A stretch of DNA of 64,000 nucleotides, from contig NZ_MKFI01000004.1 of assembly GCF_001982635.1 (NCBI RefSeq), positions 179,609-243,608 on the forward strand. The letters run 5' to 3'. Below the pieces are notes generated by a model. That model was not told the DNA's origin, ran no database searches, and saw nothing but the letters and a program-made list of their open reading frames with translations. Each line of letters begins with the position of its first letter. Position 1 is the first letter of the stretch. The position numbers and the translations under genes were made by a program. This stretch comes from Bradyrhizobium mercantei (GTDB lineage Bacteria > Pseudomonadota > Alphaproteobacteria > Rhizobiales > Xanthobacteraceae). Shown piece by piece: positions 1 to 11,973 of the stretch.

Positions 1-58
1 GGTCTGGCCGCCGCTGCTGCGCAAGCTCGACCGGGTCAATCCCGGCTATCGTGATTGA
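1..58 (+). CDS. C-terminal tail of an unidentified protein (cut by window start)
   Basis: The frame from base 2 reads VWPPLLRKLDRVNPGYRD and then TGA at 56-58. The composition looks like a genuine protein end, and a strong terminator follows 55 bases later. Eighteen residues are too few to name a family. Confidence 0.5.
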   Translation, partial: VWPPLLRKLDRVNPGYRD

Positions 59-113
59 AATTTCACAAACTTGGGGTAGGCTCCTTGCCAACACCCTCTG
101 CACTATCGGAATC

Positions 114-143
114 AAAACGCCGCCCAATTCCGGGCGGCGTTTT
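114..143. terminator. Bidirectional intrinsic terminator
   Basis: A perfect 12-bp stem AAAACGCCGCCC/GGGCGGCGTTTT closes a six-base loop. It has A's on one flank and T's on the other, so it can end transcription from the left-hand plus-strand gene and from the minus-strand dipeptidase that stops at 164. Confidence 0.85.
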
Positions 144-163
144 TACGTTCGGTGCGTCTCGCT

Positions 164-1564
164 CTATTTGGCGTCGGCGAAAGCGGCCAGAATGCGCGCC
201 CAGGAGCGGATGCCCTTGTGGTAGCTCTTGAGATCGTACTTCTCGTTCGGCGAATGGATATTGTCGTCGTCGAGCCCGAAGCCGACCAGCACGCTGTCGA
301 GGCCGAGCGTGCGCTTGAAATCGGCGACGATCGGGATCGAGGCGCCGGAGCCGATCAGGAGCGCCTCCTTGCCCCATTCATCGGTCAGCGCGCGGCGGGC
401 GGCTGCCAGCGGCTTCATGTTCCAGTCGAGCGCGATTGCCGGCGCTGAGGAATGATCGGTAAACTCGGCGTTGCAGTCCGCCGGCAGGCGCGCCTTCACA
501 TAGTCGCGGAATGCGTTGCGGATCTTCTCGGGATCCTGTCCCTCGACCAGGCGGAACGAGACCTTTGCCGACGCCTCGGCCGCGATCACCGTCTTCGAGC
601 CCTCGCCGGTGTAGCCGCCGATGATGCCGTTGATGTCGCAGGTCGGGCGCGAGGACACCTGCTCGATCAGCAGCCGATCCTTCTCGCCCGCGGGCACCGA
701 AAGACCGATCGGCTTGAGGAAGCTCTCCGGCGTCAGATTGAGCTGCTTCCACTGCGCCAGGATGTCCGGCGGCAGATCCTTCACGCCGTCGTAGAAACCG
801 GGGATGGTGATGTGGCCGTTGTCGTCATGCAAGCCGCCGAGGATCCGGGTCAGCACGCGGATCGGGTTCTGCGCGCCGCCGCCGAACACGCCCGAATGCA
901 GGTCGCGATTGGCGGCCTTGATCTTGACCTCGTCATAGACCAGGCCGCGCAGCGAGGTGGTGATCGCCGGCGTGTTGGGGTCCCACATGCCGGTATCGCA
1001 GACCAGTGCGAAGTCGGCCTTGAGCTCGGCCTTGTTCGCCTCGAGGAACGGCACGAAATTCTTCGAGCCGATCTCCTCCTCGCCCTCGATGACGATGGTG
1101 ATGTCGACCGGCAGCGATCCCGTCACGTTCTTCCAGGCGCGGCACGCCTCGACGAAGGTCATCAACTGTCCCTTGTCGTCCTCGGCGCCGCGCGCGACGA
1201 TGATCTTGCGCCCGTCGGCATGGTCGGTGACCACGGGCTCGAACGGCGGACGGTGCCAGAGGTTCAGGGGGTCGACCGGCTGCACGTCGTAGTGGCCGTA
1301 GAACAGCACATGCGGGCGCCCATCGGTCGAGCCGTTCAATTTGCCGACCACGGCCGGATGGCCGGCGGTCGGCCGCACCTCGGTCTTGAAGCCGAGGGTC
1401 GCGATATCCTTGGCGAGATGATCGGCGGCTGCCTTGCAGTCATTGGCGAAGGCCGGATCGGCCGAGATCGACTTGATCCGCAGCAGCGTGAACAGCCGCT
1501 CCAGGCTGTTGTCGAAATCGGCATCGATGCGGTCGAGGACGGGCTGCAGCTTGGCGTTGGACAT
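164..1564 (-). CDS. M20-family metallodipeptidase
   Basis: A 466-residue zinc peptidase of the M20 (carnosinase-like/ArgE/DapE) family, expected to hydrolyse dipeptides in the cytoplasm. The metal-site motifs appear in order: FYGHYDVQP near residue 90, GAEDDKGQ near 125 and EGEEEIGS near 160; a dimerisation domain follows and a catalytic region closes the chain. No signal peptide is seen. The start is ATG at 1564, with an AGGA-type ribosome site about nine bases upstream. It stands 93 bases from the HerA-like gene on the same strand. Substrate specificity cannot be read from the sequence. Confidence 0.9.
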   Translation of the reverse strand: MSNAKLQPVLDRIDADFDNSLERLFTLLRIKSISADPAFANDCKAAADHLAKDIATLGFKTEVRPTAGHPAVVGKLNGSTDGRPHVLFYGHYDVQPVDPLNLWHRPPFEPVVTDHADGRKIIVARGAEDDKGQLMTFVEACRAWKNVTGSLPVDITIVIEGEEEIGSKNFVPFLEANKAELKADFALVCDTGMWDPNTPAITTSLRGLVYDEVKIKAANRDLHSGVFGGGAQNPIRVLTRILGGLHDDNGHITIPGFYDGVKDLPPDILAQWKQLNLTPESFLKPIGLSVPAGEKDRLLIEQVSSRPTCDINGIIGGYTGEGSKTVIAAEASAKVSFRLVEGQDPEKIRNAFRDYVKARLPADCNAEFTDHSSAPAIALDWNMKPLAAARRALTDEWGKEALLIGSGASIPIVADFKRTLGLDSVLVGFGLDDDNIHSPNEKYDLKSYHKGIRSWARILAAFADAK

Positions 1565-1657
1565 CGCGGATATCCTGTTTCATTGGACGTTGCGCCAGTT
1601 TGTAGCGCGCCGGCCGCCGCAGGCAAAGCCGGTTGCCCGCTCCACCGTCGCGCGATG

Positions 1658-3280
<1,623 letters not shown>

Positions 3281-3636
3281 CGCTTCGCCTCTTCGCGCAG
3301 ATTAGATCGGTTCGATCGTCGAATCCGGCATCAATCGTTCGAACCGATGCCATCATATTGCATCTTGCAGGTCGATTAAAACTATTGACGGGTGCCGACG
3401 TATAATGTCGCGCCAACAGTTCCTCATACTTTATTCCCGTCCAAGTGACGAAAGGCATTGCGCATTGCGACAAGATGGTGTGAATCCGCCGCTCACTCTT
3501 GCAGCGAGGCCACAGTCACGGCGCGATTGAAAAAGAATACGAACTGAAATGCGCGGATCGCTTGTATTTCGTGACACAGGCGCTCAAGATAAATCCTCAA
3601 GAATGATCCGGCAAAGTCCGGTTGAGGCGGGGCAAG
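3281..3636. other. Intergenic region with an inverted repeat
   Basis: A 356-base gap between the divergent HerA-like gene and the DUF2267-like gene, so promoters for both should lie here. The only clear structure is the inverted repeat at 3306-3348. No further gene is supported. Confidence 0.6.
3306..3348. promoter_or_regulatory. 10-bp inverted repeat upstream of the HerA-like gene
   Basis: ATCGGTTCGA at 3306-3315 is matched by TCGAACCGAT at 3339-3348 across a 23-base spacer. It sits 26 bases upstream of the minus-strand start codon, where an operator or leader hairpin would be expected. Its function is inferred from position only. Confidence 0.35.
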
Positions 3637-4002
3637 ATGGACGAGTTGGTTGGGCAGCTGGCCGCGAAGGCCGGCATCGATAGCGCTGTCGCTGAAAAAA
3701 CCATCGGCATCGTTCTGGGTTTCCTCCGTAACGAGGGACCTTCCGACAAAGTCCAGGCTCTGATCGACCAAATCCCCGGCGCCGAAGCGGCTATCGCCGC
3801 CTCCAACAACAGCGGTGGTCTATCGCGGTTGATGGGCGGCGGACTGATGGCTGTCGGCACCCGGCTGATGGCGCTCGGACTGAGCATGAGTGAAATTCAG
3901 AACGTTGCGCGTGAACTTTTCAGGTTCGGTCGCGACAAAATCGGAGCGGATCAAATGGGCGAGATCATCTCGGGGACACCGGGCCTCAGCCAGTTTGCCT
4001 GA
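3637..4002 (+). CDS. Small DUF2267-like protein
   Basis: A 121-residue helical protein beginning MDELVGQLAAKAGID. It has a conserved-looking LRNEGPSDKVQALIDQIPG segment and a Gly/Met-rich middle (LMGGGLMAVGTRLMALG). It resembles DUF2267-type proteins seen in Bradyrhizobium and Rhodopseudomonas, whose function is unknown. I prefer ATG at 3637 over TTG at 3622 because GAGG lies nine bases before it. It is followed 56 bases later by the DUF4332 gene on the same strand. Confidence 0.7.
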   Translation: MDELVGQLAAKAGIDSAVAEKTIGIVLGFLRNEGPSDKVQALIDQIPGAEAAIAASNNSGGLSRLMGGGLMAVGTRLMALGLSMSEIQNVARELFRFGRDKIGADQMGEIISGTPGLSQFA

Positions 4003-4058
4003 AGCACCCCTCGCAACGCCCTTGCACGTGCGCTCCCTTCTACCTGCATACGAGTATC

Positions 4059-4466
4059 ATGACATACCCCCTCTCCGAGATCGAAGGCCTGTCCGCCTAT
4101 TGCGCCACCAAACTGAAATCGCAGGGTATCCGCACGACCGACGCACTGCTTGAAGCCGCCCGCACCGTCAAGGGACGCAAGGCGCTCGCCGCCAAGACCG
4201 GAATCAGCGAACAACAACTGCTCGAATGGGCCAACATCTCCGACTACATGCGGATTCCCGGGATGGGCAAGGCGAAGGTCGGCCTGGTCCGCGCCGCCGG
4301 CGTCACCACGGTCCGCGAGCTCGCGCACCGCAACCCGTCGCGGCTGGCGCAGAGCATGAAGGACGCCAATGTGCGGCGGAAGCTCGTCCGCGTGATGCCG
4401 TCGGAGAAGTCGGTCGAGCTGCTGATCGAAGAGGCACGCAAGCTGCCTCCCAAGATCACCTATTAG
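4059..4466 (+). CDS. DUF4332 (helix-hairpin-helix-like) protein
   Basis: A 135-residue protein of the DUF4332 family. It carries two helix-hairpin-helix-like repeats: IEGLSAYCATKLKSQGI near residues 8-24, and IPGMGKAKVGLVRAAGV near residues 65-82. This fold usually binds DNA or proteins non-specifically, but no specific function is known. No signal peptide is present. It may be co-transcribed with the preceding small gene. Confidence 0.78.
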   Translation: MTYPLSEIEGLSAYCATKLKSQGIRTTDALLEAARTVKGRKALAAKTGISEQQLLEWANISDYMRIPGMGKAKVGLVRAAGVTTVRELAHRNPSRLAQSMKDANVRRKLVRVMPSEKSVELLIEEARKLPPKITY

Positions 4467-4578
4467 CTGCACCTATTAGCATCACCTATTAGCCTGTCTT
4501 GACGGCATCCGGCGCCGCCGGCGCCGCGCGCGTCCGCGACACCTTGACTTGCCGCGGCCGTCAGCGCAAAGCCTCCGC

Positions 4579-5436
4579 ATGATGGCAACCAAGCCCATAG
4601 CATCTGTGGTGACCGGCCCGGCCGTATCCGCGGTGCTGCCGGCGCTGCTGTCGCGGCCCTACCCGGCCGTGATGGGCATCCTGAACGTGACGCCGGATTC
4701 GTTCTCCGACGGCGGCCAGTTCATCATGCCCGAACAGGCGCTGGCGCAGGCCCGCAGGCTGGTCGCTGAGGGCGCCGACATCATCGACATCGGCGCGGAA
4801 TCGACCCGCCCCTATGGCTCGGAGCCGGTCACGGCCGAGGCCGAACTGGCGCGGCTGCAGCCGGTGCTGGCCGAGGTGATCGCGCTCGGCGTGCCGGTCT
4901 CGATCGACAGCATGAAGTCCGAGGTCGTGGCCTGGGCGCTCGACCAGGGCGCTGTCATCGCCAATGACGTCTGGGGCCTGCAACGTGATGCCGGCATGGC
5001 GCCGCTCGTCGCCGCGCGCGGCGTGCCGGTCATCATCATGCACAATCGCGAGAGCGCGGATCCTGCGATCGACATCATGCAGGACATCGCGGCCTTCTTC
5101 GAGCGCTCGCTCGCGATCGCGGCAAGCGCCGGGATTGCGCCCGACAAGATCGTGCTCGATCCCGGCATCGGCTTCGGCAAGACCCCGGAGCAGAGCATGA
5201 TCGCGCTGGCGCGGCTTGCCGAGCTCGACGTGTTCGGCCTGCCGGTGCTGGTCGGCGCCTCGCGCAAGCGCTTCATCAGTACGATCGTGCCGTCGGAGCC
5301 GCACCAGCGGATCGGCGGCTCGCTCGCGGCGCATCTGATCGCCGGGCAGAAGGGCGCCCGCATCATCCGCGCGCATGACGTCGCCGAAACCGTTCAGGCG
5401 CTGCGGGTGGCCGCGGCAATCGAGGGACAGCAATGA
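4579..5436 (+). CDS. folP: Dihydropteroate synthase
   Basis: Joins 6-hydroxymethyl-7,8-dihydropterin diphosphate with p-aminobenzoate in folate synthesis. About 285 residues with the family signatures in order: GILNVTPDSFSDGG, IDIGAESTRP, VSIDSMKSEV, DPGIGFGKT and VGASRKRF, all parts of the TIM-barrel substrate pocket. The start is one of the paired ATGs at 4579/4582; a TTG at 4549 would add a weak extension. The stop overlaps the folB start by four bases (ATGA), indicating translational coupling in a folP-folB-folK operon. Confidence 0.95.
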   Translation: MMATKPIASVVTGPAVSAVLPALLSRPYPAVMGILNVTPDSFSDGGQFIMPEQALAQARRLVAEGADIIDIGAESTRPYGSEPVTAEAELARLQPVLAEVIALGVPVSIDSMKSEVVAWALDQGAVIANDVWGLQRDAGMAPLVAARGVPVIIMHNRESADPAIDIMQDIAAFFERSLAIAASAGIAPDKIVLDPGIGFGKTPEQSMIALARLAELDVFGLPVLVGASRKRFISTIVPSEPHQRIGGSLAAHLIAGQKGARIIRAHDVAETVQALRVAAAIEGQQ

Positions 5437-5813
5437 CCGACACGATCTTCATCACCGGGATCGTCATCCATGCCCGTCATGGCGTGATGGAACATGAGAC
5501 CGAGGTCGGACAGCGCTTCGTCATCGACCTCGAGCTCTACACCGACCTCTCGGAATCCTCGCGCACCGACCGCCTCTCCGACACGGTCTCCTATTCCAAC
5601 GTGGTGGCGACCGCGACGTCGGCATTCAAGAACACCAACTACAAGCTGCTCGAGCGCGCCGCCGGCGCGGTGGCCGAGGACATCCTGGCGAGCTTCCCGC
5701 GCGTCAGGGCGGTCAAGGTCACCGTGCACAAGCCGCATGCGCCGATCGCGGCGATCTTCGACGATGTCGGCGTTGTGCTGACGCGCTCGCGCCATCCGCT
5801 GCCTCACGGGTAA
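5433..5813 (+). CDS. folB: Dihydroneopterin aldolase
   Basis: Converts 7,8-dihydroneopterin to 6-hydroxymethyl-7,8-dihydropterin and glycolaldehyde in folate synthesis. At 126 residues it has the usual family length. It shows ITGIVIHARHGVMEHE at the N-terminus, the DTVSYSNVV segment and a conserved KPHAPI region near the C-terminus. The start codon overlaps the folP stop, and folK follows five bases after its stop. Confidence 0.94.
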   Translation: MTDTIFITGIVIHARHGVMEHETEVGQRFVIDLELYTDLSESSRTDRLSDTVSYSNVVATATSAFKNTNYKLLERAAGAVAEDILASFPRVRAVKVTVHKPHAPIAAIFDDVGVVLTRSRHPLPHG

Positions 5814-5818
5814 CCTCG

Positions 5819-6310
5819 ATGGCCGACGTCCTGATCGCACTCGGCGGCAATGTCGGCGACGTCCGCACGACGTTTCGCAAGGCGATCGCCAATATCTGCG
5901 GCATGACGCAGGCCGCGCTCGTGGCGCGCTCGTCGGATTATTCGACCCCGCCCTGGGGCGAAGCGCAGCAGGACAGCTTCGTCAATGCCTGTATCGAGAT
6001 CGACACCAGCCTCGATCCGCATGCACTGCTGTTCACGCTGCACAAGATCGAGAAGAAATTCGGCCGTGACCGCGCCAGCGAGCAGCGCTGGGGGCCGCGC
6101 ACCCTCGACCTCGACCTGATCGCCTATGACGACGTCACACTCGACAAGCCGGAACTGACGCTGCCGCACCCGCGCCTGTTCGAACGCGCCTTCGTGCTGG
6201 TGCCGCTGGCCGAGATCGTTCCCGACCGCGTTATCGCCGGGCGCCGCGTCGCGGATGCGCTGGCAAAGGTCTCTACCGACGGTATTTTCCGTCTTGCGGA
6301 CCTCGATTAA
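5819..6310 (+). CDS. folK: 6-hydroxymethyl-7,8-dihydropterin pyrophosphokinase
   Basis: Transfers pyrophosphate from ATP to 6-hydroxymethyl-7,8-dihydropterin, supplying the substrate for FolP. The 163-residue chain begins with ALGGNVGD and carries the HPPK signature RWGPRTLDLDLI, which includes the Mg-binding aspartates, followed by LPHPRLFERAFVL. It is the last gene of the folate operon. Confidence 0.95.
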   Translation: MADVLIALGGNVGDVRTTFRKAIANICGMTQAALVARSSDYSTPPWGEAQQDSFVNACIEIDTSLDPHALLFTLHKIEKKFGRDRASEQRWGPRTLDLDLIAYDDVTLDKPELTLPHPRLFERAFVLVPLAEIVPDRVIAGRRVADALAKVSTDGIFRLADLD

Positions 6311-6415
6311 AGCCGCACGGCCGCAAACAAAAGTTTGGCTTGGCCGCCCGCCCGTGGCAATTTCCGGCCAAATCAAGGAGCCTCTCGCGGGGCCGACGAA
6401 GGACGATTTGGGCGG

Positions 6416-8290
6416 ATGACGACCTCGACTGACGATTTGCCTCTGGCCTCGGATTTTGCTCCGGCAACCTATGACGACTGGCGCAAGCTGGTCGACGGCG
6501 TGCTGAAGGGCGCGCCGTTCGAGAAGCTGGTCGGCAAGACCTATGATGGCCTCAAGATCGATCCGATCTACCGCCGCGCCACCAACGCAAGCCCGCTGCC
6601 CGGCCGCGCCGCCGCGGCCCCCTGGCAGATCCTGCAGCGGGTGGACCATCCCGATGCCGCGCAGGCCAATGCGCTGGCCCTGCATGATCTCGAGAACGGC
6701 GCGACCGGCCTCGAATTCGAGTTCGCCGGCGGTCCCGGCGCGCGCGGCTTCGGCCTCGCCGATGCCAGCAAGAAGACGCTGGCGCGGGCCTGCGGCGGCG
6801 TCCATCTCGATGCCGGCATCATGATCGCGCTCAACCCGGTGATCGGGCGCGAGAACGCCGGCGAGACGTTTGCCGACATGGTCGAGGCCCGCAAGCTCGA
6901 CCCGGCCAAGCTCGACCTGCATTTCAATTACCAGGCGCTCAGCACCATGGCGGCGCGCGGTGCCGCGGCGATCGCCTGGCCGAACTACGAAAAGTCGTTC
7001 GGCCAGGTCGTCAACGGCCTGATCAAGCGCGGCTTCAAGGGACCGTTCGTGCTGGCCGATGGCCGGCCGGTGCATGATGCCGGCGGATCCGAGGTGCAGG
7101 AACTCGCCTTCACGCTCGCGGTGGGCCTCGCCTATCTGCGCATGCTGGAAGCCTCGGGTCTCGATCTCGATGCGGCGCGTGCGGCGATCTCGTTCCGGCT
7201 CAGCGCCGATGCCGACCAGTTCCTGACCATGGCCAAATTCCGCGCGCTGCGGCTGTTGTGGGCGCGGGTCGAGCAGGCCTGCGGGCTTGCGCCGAAGCCG
7301 GTCTTCGTCAACGCACAGACCGCCTGGCGGATGCTGACCCAACGCGATCCCAACGTGAACATGCTGCGCGCGACGATCGCGACCTTTGCCGCCGGGCTCG
7401 GTGGCGCCAATGCGATCACCGTGCTGCCGCATACGCTGGCGCTCGGCCTGCCGGACGATTTCGCGCGGCGGGTGGCGCGCAACACGCAGCTCGTGCTGCT
7501 CGATGAGTCCAATCTTGCAAAGGTCTCCGATCCGGCGGCGGGTGCCGGCGGCATCGAGACGCTGACCTCGCAGCTCTGCGAGGCGGCGTGGACGCTGTTC
7601 CAGGACATAGAGAAGGCCGGCGGCATCTTCGCCGCGCTCGAACAGGGGCTGCTGCAAAACAAGGTCGCCGCGACGCGGGCGCGGCGCGAAACCAATGTCG
7701 CCAAGCGCCGCGACGTGCTGACCGGCGCCAGCGAATTCCCCAACCTGCACGAGGCCGACCTCGCGGTATTGGATGTGAAGCCGGCCGCGCCGGTGTCATC
7801 AGCCGGTGCCAAGGTCACCTTCGATGCCCTCGCGCCGATGCGGCTCGCCGAGCCGTTCGAGGCGTTGCGCGACAGGTCGGACGCCGCGCTGAAGGCGCGC
7901 GGCGCACGGCCGAAGATTTTCCTGGCCAATCTCGGCACGCCGGCTGATTTCACGGCCCGCGCGACCTTCGCAAAAAGCTTCTTCGAGACCGGCGGGATCG
8001 AGGCCATCGACAGCGAGGGCTTTGCCGACCCGGCGGCGCTCGCCGCGGCCTTCAAGGCCTCGGGTGCGGCGATGGCGTGCATTTGTTCCTCCGACAAGGT
8101 CTATGCCGCCAGCGCCGCGGAGGCCGCCAAGGCCCTTCACGGCGCGGGAGCAAGGCATATCTATCTGGCAGGGCGGCCCGGCGACCAGGAAGCGGCGCTG
8201 CGGGCGGCCGGCATCGGTGAGTTCGTCTTCGCCGGCGGTGATGCGCTGGCGACATTGCGCGACGCCTATCGGCGGATGGAGCAGGCATGA
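6416..8290 (+). CDS. mutA: Methylmalonyl-CoA mutase small (beta) subunit
   Basis: The 624-residue small subunit partner of MutB at 8770. The heterodimer interconverts methylmalonyl-CoA and succinyl-CoA with adenosylcobalamin. The N-terminal half is a mutase TIM-barrel relative (FNYQALSTMAARG, FRALRLLWARVEQ, VLPHTLALGLPDDFARRVARNTQ). The C-terminal cobalamin-binding-like domain lacks the DxHxxG motif, as expected for a non-catalytic subunit. ATG at 6416 is preferred over an upstream in-frame start because GGA-rich sequence lies ahead of it. The stop overlaps the next gene by four bases. Confidence 0.9.
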   Translation: MTTSTDDLPLASDFAPATYDDWRKLVDGVLKGAPFEKLVGKTYDGLKIDPIYRRATNASPLPGRAAAAPWQILQRVDHPDAAQANALALHDLENGATGLEFEFAGGPGARGFGLADASKKTLARACGGVHLDAGIMIALNPVIGRENAGETFADMVEARKLDPAKLDLHFNYQALSTMAARGAAAIAWPNYEKSFGQVVNGLIKRGFKGPFVLADGRPVHDAGGSEVQELAFTLAVGLAYLRMLEASGLDLDAARAAISFRLSADADQFLTMAKFRALRLLWARVEQACGLAPKPVFVNAQTAWRMLTQRDPNVNMLRATIATFAAGLGGANAITVLPHTLALGLPDDFARRVARNTQLVLLDESNLAKVSDPAAGAGGIETLTSQLCEAAWTLFQDIEKAGGIFAALEQGLLQNKVAATRARRETNVAKRRDVLTGASEFPNLHEADLAVLDVKPAAPVSSAGAKVTFDALAPMRLAEPFEALRDRSDAALKARGARPKIFLANLGTPADFTARATFAKSFFETGGIEAIDSEGFADPAALAAAFKASGAAMACICSSDKVYAASAAEAAKALHGAGARHIYLAGRPGDQEAALRAAGIGEFVFAGGDALATLRDAYRRMEQA

Positions 8291-8757
8291 CGGCAGAGGC
8301 ACCAGCAAAACCCGTTCTGACCGGCGGCTGCCAGTGCGGCGCCGTGCGCTTTGCGGTGTCGGCGGCACCGAACCGGGTCAGCATCTGCCACTGCCGGATG
8401 TGCCAGAAGGCCTCCGGTGCGCCGTTCGCCTCGTTCGCCGACATCAACAAGGAGGATTTCGCCTGGACCCGCGGCAAGCCGGCGGCGTTCAAATCCTCCT
8501 CGATCGCCGAGCGCGACTTCTGCGCCGCCTGCGGCACGCCGCTCAGCTTCCGCCGGATCGACGGTCCCCGCATCGAGATCATGACCGGCGCCTTCGACCG
8601 GCCCGACCGGGTGATCCCGACGCAGCAGTTCGGAACCGAGTCCCGCCACGGCTGGGTGGTCGGGATCGCCAATCTGCCGAGCCAGACCACGATGCAGAAT
8701 TACGGACCGGACAAGATGGCGACCATCGTCAGCCACCAGCATCCGGATCATGATTAA
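8287..8757 (+). CDS. GFA-family zinc protein within the mutase operon
   Basis: A 156-residue protein of the GFA (glutathione-dependent formaldehyde-activating enzyme-like, Mss4-like fold) family. Cysteine clusters GGCQCGAVRF, CHCRMC and FCAACGTPL form the two zinc sites. Family members are rarely shown to act on formaldehyde. It starts inside the mutA stop (ATGA overlap) and ends 12 bases before mutB, so it is locked into the mutase operon. Whether it works with the mutase is unknown. Confidence 0.88.
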   Translation: MTAEAPAKPVLTGGCQCGAVRFAVSAAPNRVSICHCRMCQKASGAPFASFADINKEDFAWTRGKPAAFKSSSIAERDFCAACGTPLSFRRIDGPRIEIMTGAFDRPDRVIPTQQFGTESRHGWVVGIANLPSQTTMQNYGPDKMATIVSHQHPDHD

Positions 8758-8769
8758 GGAAGCCGAGGG

Positions 8770-10926
<2,157 letters not shown>

Positions 10927-10951
10927 CGCCGCCGTATCCCTCTCCACAAAG

Positions 10952-11040
10952 ACTCATGCCCGGGCTTGTCCCGGGCATCCACGTTTCTGGTGCCGATTCA
11001 AGAAAGACGTGGATGGCCGGGACAAGCCCGGCCATGACAA
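10952..11040. repeat. Dispersed palindromic element with CCCGGG hairpins
   Basis: Two hairpin arms, one reading TGCCCGGGCTTGTCCCGGGCA and the other GGCCGGGACAAGCCCGGCC, are in inverted orientation and also share ATCCACGT/ACGTGGAT inner sequence. The layout matches the paired-hairpin repeats frequent between genes in Bradyrhizobium. It lies 25 bases after the mutB stop and may act as a transcription or mRNA end. Confidence 0.6.
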
Positions 11041-11104
11041 CGCGGAACTGGTGGCTCTAGAACCCTACCAGCGTTATACGCGATTGCTCCAAAGGGAGTT
11101 TTCC

Positions 11105-11897
11105 ATGCGCGCCGCTCGCTTGATGACGCCTGCCTGCATCATGGGCCTTGCTGGCCTGCCTGTGCCTTCCGGCGCGTGCCGCCGATCAGAAGCCCGACGC
11201 CACGATCAAGAACGCGAGCATCGAGGCCAACGTCTATCTCGACGACAAGATCAAGGCGGACAGCGCGCTGGCGGCCGATTGCCTTGCCGAAGGCAGGAAG
11301 TGGATCGACAAGCAGGCGGCGGAAGCTGCCTCCGACCGCAAGCAGGATCCTGATCTGTTCAAGGACCGCGGCGGCTATTCGTTCGAGCGCAAATATTCGG
11401 TTCGCTCGGTCGTCGACGGCCGCTATGTCAGCATCCTGCGCGACGACTACATGAATACGCTCGGCGCGCATCCGAACACTGACGTCAACACCATCCTGTG
11501 GGACGCGACGGCGAAGAAGCGCATCAGCATCCGTCCGTTCTTCACCGAGACTTCGGACAACGGGGCGACCATGAAGGCCATGCTCAAGGCCGTGATCGCG
11601 TCGCTGAGCATTGAAAAGAAGAAGCGTTCCGAAGGCGAGCCGATCGCGGCGAACTGGCACGACGATCTGAAGCCGACCCTGCTCAAGATCGGTGCCGTGA
11701 CCCTGGCGCCTTCGACGGACGCCGGCAAGAGCTCCGGCCTCACCTTCCATTACCCGCCCTACGCGCTCGGTCCCTACGTCGAAGGCCAGTATGTCGCCTT
11801 CGTGCCGTGGGAGACGCTGAAGCCGTATCTGAGCCCTGAAGGCACGAGGATCTTTGCCGGCGCGCGGCCGAAGGGCGACGCGGACGATCAGCACTAG
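11105..11897 (+). pseudogene. DUF3298-type secreted protein with a frameshift in the signal peptide
   Basis: The body in frame from 11148 matches the DUF3298/RsiV C-terminal fold: CLAEGRKWIDKQ, SVVDGRYVSILRDDY, YPPYALGPYVEGQYVAFVPWETLKPYL. That frame has no ATG start; TTG at 11148 is the best available, and a stop lies at 11124. ATG at 11105, preceded by AAAGGGAG, opens a normal signal-peptide start in another frame. One extra base near 11144-11147 explains the break: skipping it gives MRAARLMTPACIMG joined to LLACLCLPARAADQK. Either the gene is disrupted, the sequence has an error, or the TTG is used. Confidence 0.6.
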
Positions 11898-11973
11898 GCG
11901 TCATCAACAAGCCGCGCCGGTGCCGATCCGCGTTCCCCTCGCCTGCAATGGCCAGCCGTTGTAAAGCAAGACC

